Source: Clostridia bacterium
GTDB lineage: Bacteria; Bacillota; Clostridia; DUPQ01
DNA length: 14,292 nucleotides
Reading direction: 5' to 3'
Assembly (NCBI GenBank): GCA_028690885.1
Contig: JAQVAJ010000008.1
Coordinates: 1-14,292, forward strand
Numbering within the stretch: the stretch's first letter is position 1; every line of letters begins with the position of its first letter. The translations under genes were made by a program, and so were the position numbers. Positions 6,366-13,689 of this stretch are shown here, in pieces. The notes beneath the pieces are model-generated. The model was given only the letters and a program-made list of their open reading frames with translations, did not search any database and was not told where the DNA came from.

Positions 6366-7202
6366 ATGAAATTTTCGCTTTTTGCAAATGTTAATAAAGA
6401 TACTAATGGTGCTTTCATTAAAAAAGTAACTTCATTTATAGAATCTATTAACTGTGAAGTTGTGTATAGTCAAATTATTACAAAAGGCGGTAGCATTGAT
6501 CTTGAAAAAATAAAGAACACTGATATCATTATTACATTAGGTGGGGACGGTACATTGCTTGATGTAGCACAGAAGACGCAGCAGCTTTCTTTACCTTTAG
6601 TTGGTATTAATTTAGGTTCTATCGGTTTTTTAACTCAAATAGAAAAATCTAATTATGAGGAATTTATAACACTTATTACTCAAGGTCATTATACAATATC
6701 AAAAAGAATGATGATTCATGCGCAATTAATAAGAAATGACACTGTTTTTGATGAATATGATGCATTGAATGACATAGTAATATCAAGAAAGATAACGGGA
6801 GATACTGTATCTGTATCGGTTAATATAAATGGTTCTTATATAGACACTTATGATGGAGATGGAGTAATCGTAAGTACTCCAACAGGTTCAACAGGTTATC
6901 AGATGTCAGCTGGAGGGCCTGTTGCTGATCCTGAATCAGAAATTCTCCTTATGACTCCCATTTGTCCTCACATGATGCACAGACAATCTTATGTTTTAAG
7001 AAACGATAGCATATTAGATTTGAATATTAATGAAACTGAAAATTATGAATGCTGCTTCAGTTATGATGGTATAACATCAAATATTTTGGGGAATGACAGC
7101 ATAAGAATAACAAAAAGTGATTCATTTGTCCCATTACTCAAGATTCAAAAAAATTCTTTTTATGAAAATTTGAGAAATAAAATATATTATAGGGGTAATT
7201 AG
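6366..7202 (+). CDS. nadK: NAD kinase
   Basis: This cytoplasmic enzyme phosphorylates NAD to NADP and is the only route to NADP in most bacteria. The 278-residue protein has the family's GGDGT motif (59-63) with its catalytic aspartate, followed by INLGSIGFL (81-89), the LND motif (134-136), the signature DGDGVIVSTPTGSTGY (163-178) and SAGGPV (181-186). Length is normal. The AAAGGAGG site (6347-6354) is 11 bases before the ATG. argR follows after two bases, and argR is in turn followed by recN, an order common in Firmicutes. In many relatives nadK is preceded by the rRNA methyltransferase tlyA; here malic enzyme takes that position. Confidence 0.95.
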   Translation: MKFSLFANVNKDTNGAFIKKVTSFIESINCEVVYSQIITKGGSIDLEKIKNTDIIITLGGDGTLLDVAQKTQQLSLPLVGINLGSIGFLTQIEKSNYEEFITLITQGHYTISKRMMIHAQLIRNDTVFDEYDALNDIVISRKITGDTVSVSVNINGSYIDTYDGDGVIVSTPTGSTGYQMSAGGPVADPESEILLMTPICPHMMHRQSYVLRNDSILDLNINETENYECCFSYDGITSNILGNDSIRITKSDSFVPLLKIQKNSFYENLRNKIYYRGN

Positions 7203-7204
7203 TT

Positions 7205-7654
7205 ATGAAAAATAAAAGACAGGTGAAAATACTAGAGTTTATCGAACAATATCCTATACAGACTCAGGAAGAAATGGTTAGTCTTCTTGTTAAAGAAGGT
7301 TTTGAAGCAACACAAGCTACTGTTTGTCGTGATATTAAAGAACTTAAATTATTCAAAGCTGTAAATAAAGATGGATTATCTGTTTATACAACAAGTGCAG
7401 ATATTTCAGATACATCACATGAAAAGCTGGTAAGGGTTCTAAAAGCTTCTTTCTTATCCATAAATATTGCTCAGAACATTGCTGTAATAAAAACATTACC
7501 TGCAACTGCACCTGCTGTTGCATCATCTATTGATAGTTTAAAATATAAAAATCTTTTAGGTACAATAGCAGGTGATGATACAATATTTGCCTGCTTTACT
7601 TCAAATGAAGATTCACAGTCTTTTTATGAATATATACTTGATGAGCTGAGGTAA
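7205..7654 (+). CDS. argR: Arginine repressor ArgR/AhrC
   Basis: A hexameric transcription factor that represses arginine synthesis genes, and often activates catabolic ones, when arginine is bound. Residues 1-70 form the winged helix-turn-helix with recognition segment ATQATVCRDIKEL (35-47), where most relatives have Ser at the Cys41 position. Residues 75-149 form the arginine-binding oligomerisation domain, with KTLPATAPAVAS (96-107), the conserved D110 and GTIAGDDTIF (119-128). The length of 149 is standard. Compared with E. coli ArgR, the arginine-contacting Gln106 falls at Pro103 here, so effector binding may differ. The gene lies two bases after nadK, with AGGGG (7191-7195) as ribosome binding site, and overlaps none of recN. 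No ARG-box palindrome and no arginine genes are visible in the window, so its targets are elsewhere. Confidence 0.93.
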   Translation: MKNKRQVKILEFIEQYPIQTQEEMVSLLVKEGFEATQATVCRDIKELKLFKAVNKDGLSVYTTSADISDTSHEKLVRVLKASFLSINIAQNIAVIKTLPATAPAVASSIDSLKYKNLLGTIAGDDTIFACFTSNEDSQSFYEYILDELR

Positions 7655-7659
7655 ATAAT

Positions 7660-9351
7660 TTGTTATTACAACTTTCTATTAAGAATTTTGCTATTTTTAA
7701 AGATACGATTATTGATTTTAATACTGGATTCAGCGTAATAACTGGTGAATCAGGTGCTGGTAAAAGTGTTTTCATTACCGCTTTGTCCCTAATTAATGGA
7801 GAAAGAGCATTAAAAGAATATATTCGAAAAGGTTGTGAATATTCATCAGTTGAAGCAGTTTATAAAGTAAATAAAGACACATTTGATAATCTTACATCTA
7901 AATATGAAATAGATATTGAAGACAATTTACTTGTAATTACAAGACAAATTTACTCAGAATCAAACTCTATATGCAGAGTTAATGGCAAAATCAGGAATTT
8001 ATCATTCCTAAAAGAAATTGCATCCTATCTTTGTGATATACATGGACAATATGAAAATCAGACCTTATTAGAACCTTCATCACATCAGCTTATTATTGAT
8101 AAAATGTTTTATGATAAAATCACTCCAATAAATACTGAATACCTTGAATATCTGAAAGAATATGATTCAGTAGTTAATTTCATATTAAAAAATAGCGGTT
8201 CTGAGCAGCAAAGATCATTAAGAAAAGATATCCTTTCCTTTCAAATTAATGAAATTACAGAATCAAAAATTGAACAACTAGATATTGATGATTTAGAAAA
8301 ACAACGTAGAATACTTGAAAATTCAGAAAAATATATAAATGCACTTAAAGAAAGCATACAGTCTATAGAAGAAGGGGATAGTATAGAAAAAATTTATCTT
8401 TCATCACACATTCTTGAGAAAATAAGAGATATGGATGAAATTGTTCAAATATCTCAAAGTATGATGAATTCATATTATATCTTAAAAGATAATTTTTCTC
8501 AGTTAAAGGACATAACTGAAGAATTTTATTTTGATGAAGAACAATACAACGACATTATAATGAAACTGGAGTTATTTAAAAAGCTTTCATACAAATATGG
8601 TGATACTATTGATAAAATTCGTCAATTCAGAGAAAACGCTGAAAAACAGTTATATGAAATTGAAAATTTTGATAATATCTACAAGCTGAAAATCGAAAGA
8701 ATTGAAAAACTAGAGAATATTTTATATGAAAAAGCTGAACAGCTAAACAGTATAAGAATAAGTTGCGCATTGGAATTTTCTAAATCAGTAGAAGAGAACT
8801 TACATTCTCTTGAAATGTCTGATGCAATCTTCAATGTTAATTTCAACAAATCAATAAAGAAAAATACATTAGGTCATTATGATTTTCAAAAAAAGGGGAT
8901 ATATGATATCGAATTCTTTATTTCTGCAAATAAAGGTATAGACCCTCTACCTTTAGCTAAAATTGCTTCAGGTGGGGAAATATCTAGAGTAATGCTAGCA
9001 ATAAAATGTCTCATAACCAGTAAGGATGATGTTGATACCTATATATTTGATGAAATAGATTCAGGTATTAGTGGCGAGGCAGCAGTAATGACCGCAATAA
9101 AATTGTCATCTTTAGCAAAAGAAAAACAGGTTATCTGTATTTCTCATCTTCCTTCAATAGCTGCAAAAGCAGATCACCATTATCTGATATTTAAAAATAG
9201 CCAAAAAGATATGACATTTGCTGATATAAGAGAATTAAACTATGATGACAGAATAAAACAGCTAGCTATACTGTTTGATGGAAATACAATTAGTCAAGAG
9301 GGAATAACTCATGCAAAAAACCTTCTTGAAAAAATGAAAAAATCTAATTGA
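7660..9351 (+). CDS. recN: DNA repair protein RecN (SMC-like ATPase)
   Basis: RecN is a cytoplasmic SMC-type ATPase that gathers on DNA double-strand breaks and tethers ends for recombination. The 563-residue protein has the usual length. Walker A GESGAGKS is at 29-36, followed by the Q-loop region with DIHGQYENQ near residue 126. A long coiled-coil middle section (about 150-370) rich in Glu, Lys and Ile comes next, then the ABC signature SGGEISR near 437-443, Walker B YIFDEIDSGISG near 460-471, and the switch histidine in SHLPSIAAKADHH. It starts with TTG at 7660. This is supported by GAGG (7648-7651) eight bases upstream, overlapping the argR end, and by the family N-terminus (LLQLSIKNFAIF). 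A tRNA promoter begins in its stop codon. The spoIVB-spo0A genes that follow recN in many spore formers are absent here. Confidence 0.95.
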   Translation: MLLQLSIKNFAIFKDTIIDFNTGFSVITGESGAGKSVFITALSLINGERALKEYIRKGCEYSSVEAVYKVNKDTFDNLTSKYEIDIEDNLLVITRQIYSESNSICRVNGKIRNLSFLKEIASYLCDIHGQYENQTLLEPSSHQLIIDKMFYDKITPINTEYLEYLKEYDSVVNFILKNSGSEQQRSLRKDILSFQINEITESKIEQLDIDDLEKQRRILENSEKYINALKESIQSIEEGDSIEKIYLSSHILEKIRDMDEIVQISQSMMNSYYILKDNFSQLKDITEEFYFDEEQYNDIIMKLELFKKLSYKYGDTIDKIRQFRENAEKQLYEIENFDNIYKLKIERIEKLENILYEKAEQLNSIRISCALEFSKSVEENLHSLEMSDAIFNVNFNKSIKKNTLGHYDFQKKGIYDIEFFISANKGIDPLPLAKIASGGEISRVMLAIKCLITSKDDVDTYIFDEIDSGISGEAAVMTAIKLSSLAKEKQVICISHLPSIAAKADHHYLIFKNSQKDMTFADIRELNYDDRIKQLAILFDGNTISQEGITHAKNLLEKMKKSN

Positions 9352-9375
9352 CACATAATATACTTGTGTTATAAT
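9348..9375 (+). promoter_or_regulatory. Consensus promoter of the tRNA-Gly/tRNA-Arg unit
   Basis: Perfect TTGACA (9348-9353) and perfect TATAAT (9370-9375) are 16 bases apart, and TG at 9367-9368 makes the -10 extended as well. The -35 contains the recN stop codon TGA (9349-9351). Transcription would start near 9382, leaving about nine bases before the first tRNA. This is by far the strongest-looking promoter in the window, as expected for stable RNA. Confidence 0.85.
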
Positions 9376-9390
9376 ACATAAGGCAAATGT

Positions 9391-9464
9391 GCGGGTGTAG
9401 TTCAGTGGTAGAACACTAGCCTTCCAAGCTGGTTGTGAGGGTCCGATTCCCTTCACCCGCTCCA
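9391..9464 (+). tRNA. tRNA-Gly (anticodon TCC)
   Basis: A complete 74-base cloverleaf with encoded CCA: acceptor stem GCGGGTG/CACCCGC, D stem GTTC/GAAC with loop AGTGGTA, and anticodon stem CTAGC/GCTGG with loop CTTCCAA giving anticodon TCC (glycine, GGA codons). The variable region is TTGTG and the T stem GAGGG/CCCTT. U8 is present, so the tRNA could receive 4-thiouridine from the ThiI pathway encoded downstream. The T-loop reads TCCGATT, so position 55, nearly always U (pseudouridine), is C. The D-loop retains G18 G19, so this is not of the staphylococcal cell-wall type. It heads a two-tRNA unit behind a consensus promoter. Confidence 0.96.
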
Positions 9465-9472
9465 TTTTTTTT

Positions 9473-9549
<77 letters not shown>

Positions 9550-9551
9550 AG

Positions 9552-9580
9552 AAATTTCCCATATTACAGGGATTTTTTTT
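9552..9580 (+). terminator. Probable weak intrinsic terminator after the tRNAs
   Basis: TCCC (9557-9560) pairs with GGGA (9569-9572) over an eight-base loop, flanked outward by AAA (9552-9554) and a run of eight T (9573-9580). The stem is short, but the position directly behind the tRNA unit and the T-run support termination here. Some read-through into the ribonuclease operon may occur. Confidence 0.5.
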
Positions 9581-9660
9581 GTATATACAAATAGTTAAAC
9601 TCCTAAATACTACTTTTTTATGATAAATGAACTAATCAATCTTACTTACAACCATTTTTA

Positions 9661-9669
9661 TGTTATTAT
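9661..9669 (+). promoter_or_regulatory. Extended -10 element for the ribonuclease-csd-thiI-lepB operon
   Basis: TGTTATTAT contains TATTAT (9664-9669, five of six) with TG one base upstream. No -35 lies at normal spacing; CTTACA (9645-9650) is only 13 bases away. The end of the -10 is seven bases before the GAAAGGA ribosome binding site (9677-9683), the same spacing as for two other genes here. Confidence 0.4.
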
Positions 9670-9690
9670 ATAGTTTGAAAGGATTTTGAT

Positions 9691-11349
9691 ATGAAAATTA
9701 AATTTTATGGTTCTGCTAAAGAAGTAACTGGCTCCAATATGATACTTGAAGCCGCAGGGAAAAAGGTAATGATAGATTGTGGATTATTTCAAGGTTCATC
9801 TGCTACTAAAGCAAAAAACTTTGAAGAATTAAAATACAATGTAAACGATATCGATTATGTGCTTCTGACACATTCGCATATAGATCACTCAGGAAGAATT
9901 CCACTACTTTATAAAAAAGGATACAGAGGTAATATTATTTGCACAAAAGCGACTAAGGATTTATGCGATATTATGCTTATAGATTCTGCAAACATCCAGG
10001 AGTCAGATACCGAGTACAAAAATCACAAACGCAATCGTGCAGGTCTTGAGCCTCTTGAACCTCTTTATACCATTGATGATGCTAATATAGCTTTAAAACA
10101 TTTTATAGCTGTACAGTATCATGATTTAATAAAGTTAGACGACAATATATCAGTTAAATTTACAGATTCAGGACATATGCTGGGATCTTCATCAATCACA
10201 ATATATGTAACCGAAAACAAGAAAACTACAATAATAGGATTCACTTCTGATTTAGGTAAAAAGAATACCCCAATAATAAATGATCCTGAAGTTATTGAAA
10301 AATGCGACTATCTTATTATGGAGTCAACATACGGAAACAGACAGCATAAAGTTAAATCACATCCTGAAGAGCTTATGTTTGACATAATTGAAGAAACAAT
10401 AAATAAAGGAGGAACTGTTATCATACCTTCTTTTTCTGTAGGAAGAACACAGGAAATGATTTATGCATTCAACAAAAATTTAGCTATTAAGAAAAAACTT
10501 TCTATTTTTGATAAAGTTCCTGTATATATAGACAGTCCTTTATCAACTTCTGCAACTGAAGTATATAAAAAAAATGCGCAGTTTTTTGATGATGAAGCAA
10601 AACAATATATACTAAGCGGTAATAATCCGCTTGATTTTCCAAACCTGAATTTTACTAAGTCTGTTGAAGATTCAAAGTTTTTGAATCGTGATGATTCTCC
10701 TAAAATAATAATATCATCCAGTGGAATGTGTGATGCTGGCCGTATTAGACACCATTTAAAACATAATTTATATAAGAAAAAAACAACAGTTTTATTCGTA
10801 GGTTATCAGGCTGTTGGTTCTTTAGGAAGACTTCTTGCTGATGGAGCAAAAAGTGTTAAGATTTTTGGCGATACAATTGATGTCAGAGCAAGGATTGAGA
10901 TGATTGATGGATTTTCTGGCCATGGTGATATGGATGATCTTGATGAATATATCTCACAGATAAAAGAAAAACCTGAAAAAATATTCTTAGTACATGGTGA
11001 AGACGATCAGTTATATCCTTTTGCGGAACGAATTAAGGGGAAATTCGATATCGATACATATATACCAGATAGTTATGCATGTTTTGAATTAGAAAAAGGC
11101 GGTAAAACTTCTGAATTAACCCATGACAGAGTATTGACCAAAAACACCTACGAAAAACTTACTTTGCTTGAACTGGTGACTGATGTTAAACGACAGGTTA
11201 AAGATATTTCTGAACTTATAGCTTATGATGAAATTAATAATCTTAATCAACAACAGATAGAAACATTTATTAAACTTTACTCTGGTATGAGAATGAATAT
11301 TAAAAATCTTGTTAGAGAAGTGGAGCACAATACAAAAGTTGACAAATAA
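9691..11349 (+). CDS. Beta-CASP metallo-beta-lactamase-fold ribonuclease (CPSF73/Ysh1-like)
   Basis: Proteins of this type (COG1236) are zinc-dependent RNA endo- or exonucleases. The metallo-beta-lactamase core shows TGSNMIL (13-19), DCGLFQG (29-35), the zinc motif HSHIDH (61-66), SGHMLGS with H162 (160-166), and SDLG with D187. The beta-CASP insert and KH-less C-terminal part show ESTYGNR (211-217), SFSVGRTQE (247-255), SSGMCDAGR (343-351), GFSGHGD with H411 (407-413) and LVHGE with H435 (433-437). The protein has 552 residues. After the RNA-specificity region, a tail of about 80 mostly helical residues (475-552) ending in basic residues is unlike the shortest family members. The ATG is seven bases after GAAAGGA. 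The gene lies just downstream of two tRNA genes and its end overlaps the cysteine desulfurase gene. Its RNA targets are unknown; it is distinct from RNase J and RNase Z. Confidence 0.9.
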   Translation: MKIKFYGSAKEVTGSNMILEAAGKKVMIDCGLFQGSSATKAKNFEELKYNVNDIDYVLLTHSHIDHSGRIPLLYKKGYRGNIICTKATKDLCDIMLIDSANIQESDTEYKNHKRNRAGLEPLEPLYTIDDANIALKHFIAVQYHDLIKLDDNISVKFTDSGHMLGSSSITIYVTENKKTTIIGFTSDLGKKNTPIINDPEVIEKCDYLIMESTYGNRQHKVKSHPEELMFDIIEETINKGGTVIIPSFSVGRTQEMIYAFNKNLAIKKKLSIFDKVPVYIDSPLSTSATEVYKKNAQFFDDEAKQYILSGNNPLDFPNLNFTKSVEDSKFLNRDDSPKIIISSSGMCDAGRIRHHLKHNLYKKKTTVLFVGYQAVGSLGRLLADGAKSVKIFGDTIDVRARIEMIDGFSGHGDMDDLDEYISQIKEKPEKIFLVHGEDDQLYPFAERIKGKFDIDTYIPDSYACFELEKGGKTSELTHDRVLTKNTYEKLTLLELVTDVKRQVKDISELIAYDEINNLNQQQIETFIKLYSGMRMNIKNLVREVEHNTKVDK

Positions 11350-12499
11350 AGAAATATATTTTGACAATGCAGCTTCAACCTATATTTATGATGAAGTAGT
11401 GCAACATATTAATAAAATTAATACTGAATTCTTCGCAAATCCTTCGAGTACACATCTAGCAGGTATTTCTTCATTTGAACAGATAAAAAAAATGAAGGAA
11501 AATTTTTGTGAAATTCTACATATTAAACCAAGTTCGTTGATTTTCACATCAGGTGGTGCAGAATCTAATAATTTCGCAATTAAATCTGTTGCGTTTGCAA
11601 ATATGTTAAAATCATACAATATTGTAATATCAAGTTATGAGCATCCTTCTGTTATGAATACAGCTTATTATTTGGAAAAATTTGGTTTTGAAATAAGAGT
11701 TTGCCATCTAAATGAATTTGGTCATTTAGATTTAGATATGTTAAAAAAACTTGTAGACAATAACACAATACTTGTGAGTACTGCTCATGTATGTAGTGAA
11801 ACAGGTTCAGTTACTGACATCAAAAAGATATCAGACATTATAAAAGCAATTAATAGAAAATGCTATTATCACGTTGACGCAGTTCAGTCATTAGGTAAAT
11901 TTCCTATTAATTTAAGTATGTATAATAATATTGATTTGATGTCTTTTAGCAGTCATAAGATTCATGGTCCAAAAGGGGTAGGTGCTTTATATATTAAACC
12001 AAAAGTTAAGATTGATCCATTCATAATCGGTTCACAAAGTGCAGGCCTTAGAGCAGGAACTTTAAACACCTCTGGAATATGTGGATTTTGCTTAGCATTA
12101 TCTATAATAGATAAAAACAGAGAATCGAATTACATAAAAACTCAAATTTTAAGAAAATATCTTATTGATGAATTAAATAGTGCTTTTTCTGATGACATAT
12201 TTCTTGTTTCACCGATGGATGGCAGTCCATATATACTAAATATCGCATTTAGGAGCATAAAATCTGAAGTTCTTCTAAATGCATTATCTCAAAAAAGCAT
12301 ATATGTTTCTAGCGGAAGTGCATGTAATTCAAAAACTGGCATATCTAAAACACTAAAAACTATGAATATACCAAAAGACTTTATTGAAGGAGCTATAAGG
12401 ATAAGTTTTTGTGATCTTAATACAACTGATGAAGTTGATATTTTTATAGAAAACTTAAGAGAATTAATTCCTATGCTCCAATTATTTGTGAGGAGATAA
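11339..12499 (+). CDS. Cysteine desulfurase (NifS/IscS family), likely sulfur donor to ThiI
   Basis: A PLP-dependent cytoplasmic enzyme that takes sulfur from cysteine as a persulfide, releasing alanine. Numbered from the TTG at 11339 (386 residues), the key features are IYFDNAAST (6-14), SGGAESNN (71-78), the PLP-stacking His in YEHPS (H102), HVCSETG (150-156), HVD (178-180), SSHK with PLP lysine K207, GLRAGT (236-241), and the SGSACNS loop with catalytic C329. HVCSETG replaces the usual HVNNEIG. No ATG fits. TTG at 11339 puts the conserved first strand right after the start, with GTGGAG (11320-11325) upstream at a long spacing. TTG at 11309 is the longest alternative, without a ribosome binding site. 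The gene overlaps the ribonuclease gene, and thiI follows after two bases, as in the NifZ-ThiI pairs of Gram-positive bacteria. Confidence 0.9.
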   Translation: MTNKEIYFDNAASTYIYDEVVQHINKINTEFFANPSSTHLAGISSFEQIKKMKENFCEILHIKPSSLIFTSGGAESNNFAIKSVAFANMLKSYNIVISSYEHPSVMNTAYYLEKFGFEIRVCHLNEFGHLDLDMLKKLVDNNTILVSTAHVCSETGSVTDIKKISDIIKAINRKCYYHVDAVQSLGKFPINLSMYNNIDLMSFSSHKIHGPKGVGALYIKPKVKIDPFIIGSQSAGLRAGTLNTSGICGFCLALSIIDKNRESNYIKTQILRKYLIDELNSAFSDDIFLVSPMDGSPYILNIAFRSIKSEVLLNALSQKSIYVSSGSACNSKTGISKTLKTMNIPKDFIEGAIRISFCDLNTTDEVDIFIENLRELIPMLQLFVRR

Positions 12500-12501
12500 A
12501 A

Positions 12502-13689
12502 ATGAATTTATCAAATGCAGAAAAAGTATTGCTTATTAAACCTGGAGAAATAATGCTCAAAGGCGATAACAGACAGATTTTTGAAAAAAGACTTAAGGAA
12601 AATCTTAAAAGTGTTTTATCTGATTTTTGTTCTTTTGATTTTGAGCAGGAGTCAGGAAGATACTATATAATTATTAAAAATTCAGATTATACTGAATACG
12701 AAATATCACATGAATTATCTAAAGTTTTTGGAATTGTAGCTATATCTATAGCATATAGGATACAAAGTAATGAAGAGCTCTTATATGATTTTATTGCCAA
12801 GTTTGCAAAGAAAGTATACGATTTAAAACCATTCAGTACTTTTAGAATTTCTACAAAAAGAGCAGATAAAACTTTTGCTACTCAGTCTGTGGATGTATCA
12901 AAGAAAGCAGGAGGAAGTGTTTTGTCAGTAATTGAAGGTTTGAAAGTTGATTTAGTTCATCCTGAAATTACATTCAATATTGAAGTAAGGAAAAAGCATA
13001 TATATGTGTATTACGAACAAATCCAAGCTAATGGAGGTATGCCTGTAGGTTCTGCTGGCAAAGCAATACTAATGTTATCAGGTGGTATAGATAGCCCTGT
13101 TGCTGGATATATGATGGCTAAAAGGGGATTAGCTCAAGAAGCAGTATATTTTCATAGTGAGCCATACACATCAGAAAAAGCAAAGGAAAAAGTTATTGAT
13201 TTAGCTAAAACAATTAAACCATATACTCTATTAAAGAGAATTTATGTAGTACACTTTACAAAAGCACAGCTAGCAATATATGAGAAATGCCCGCACGATG
13301 AACTTACTATTATAATGCGAAGAATAATGATGTACATAACTAATAAGATTGCAAGCATAACTAATTGTCAAGCTATAATTACTGGTGAATCTTTAGGACA
13401 GGTCGCAAGTCAGACTCTTGAAAGTTTAACTGTAACTTCGCAGGCGGCTGAATATATTGTATTCAGACCTCTTATAGGGATGGATAAAACGGAAATTGTT
13501 GAAATTGCTAGAAAAATTGAAACTTTTGAAACATCTATATTGCCATATGAAGATTGTTGTACTATATTTGTAGCAAGGCATCCTAAAACAAGACCGGTTT
13601 TATCTAAAATTGAGGAATCAGAAAAATTGCTGAATATAAACGAACTGGTTAAAGATTGTATTGATAATTTAGAGGTTATTGAGATATGA
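12502..13689 (+). CDS. thiI: tRNA 4-thiouridine synthase ThiI (form without rhodanese domain)
   Basis: ThiI adenylates and thiolates U8 of tRNAs in the cytoplasm; in some bacteria it also supplies sulfur for the thiazole of thiamine. An N-terminal ferredoxin-like region opens with IKPGEIMLKGDNR (12-24), where most relatives have YGE. A THUMP domain (about 60-170) follows, then the PP-loop ATPase with SGGIDSP (193-199), ESLGQVASQT (296-305) and PYEDCCTIF (348-356), which contains the reactive cysteine (C352 or C353). At 395 residues it ends where E. coli ThiI continues into a rhodanese domain. The sulfur should therefore come directly from the cysteine desulfurase encoded just upstream, as known for B. 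subtilis NifZ-ThiI. AGGAG (12491-12495) lies six bases before the ATG. The stop overlaps the lepB start by four bases (ATGA). Confidence 0.95.
   Translation: MNLSNAEKVLLIKPGEIMLKGDNRQIFEKRLKENLKSVLSDFCSFDFEQESGRYYIIIKNSDYTEYEISHELSKVFGIVAISIAYRIQSNEELLYDFIAKFAKKVYDLKPFSTFRISTKRADKTFATQSVDVSKKAGGSVLSVIEGLKVDLVHPEITFNIEVRKKHIYVYYEQIQANGGMPVGSAGKAILMLSGGIDSPVAGYMMAKRGLAQEAVYFHSEPYTSEKAKEKVIDLAKTIKPYTLLKRIYVVHFTKAQLAIYEKCPHDELTIIMRRIMMYITNKIASITNCQAIITGESLGQVASQTLESLTVTSQAAEYIVFRPLIGMDKTEIVEIARKIETFETSILPYEDCCTIFVARHPKTRPVLSKIEESEKLLNINELVKDCIDNLEVIEI

Noticed and set aside
9391..9464. Non-proteinogenic (cell-wall) tRNA-Gly of the staphylococcal type
   Set aside because: Those tRNAs lose G18 G19 in the D-loop; here AGTGGTA keeps both, and only position 55 is unusual.
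9262..9465. Minus-strand open frame across the recN end and tRNA-Gly
   Set aside because: It runs antisense through a perfect tRNA and a promoter; it is a chance frame.
11116..11619. Minus-strand open frames across the ribonuclease/cysteine desulfurase junction
   Set aside because: They are antisense to conserved protein motifs and carry no ribosome binding sites.
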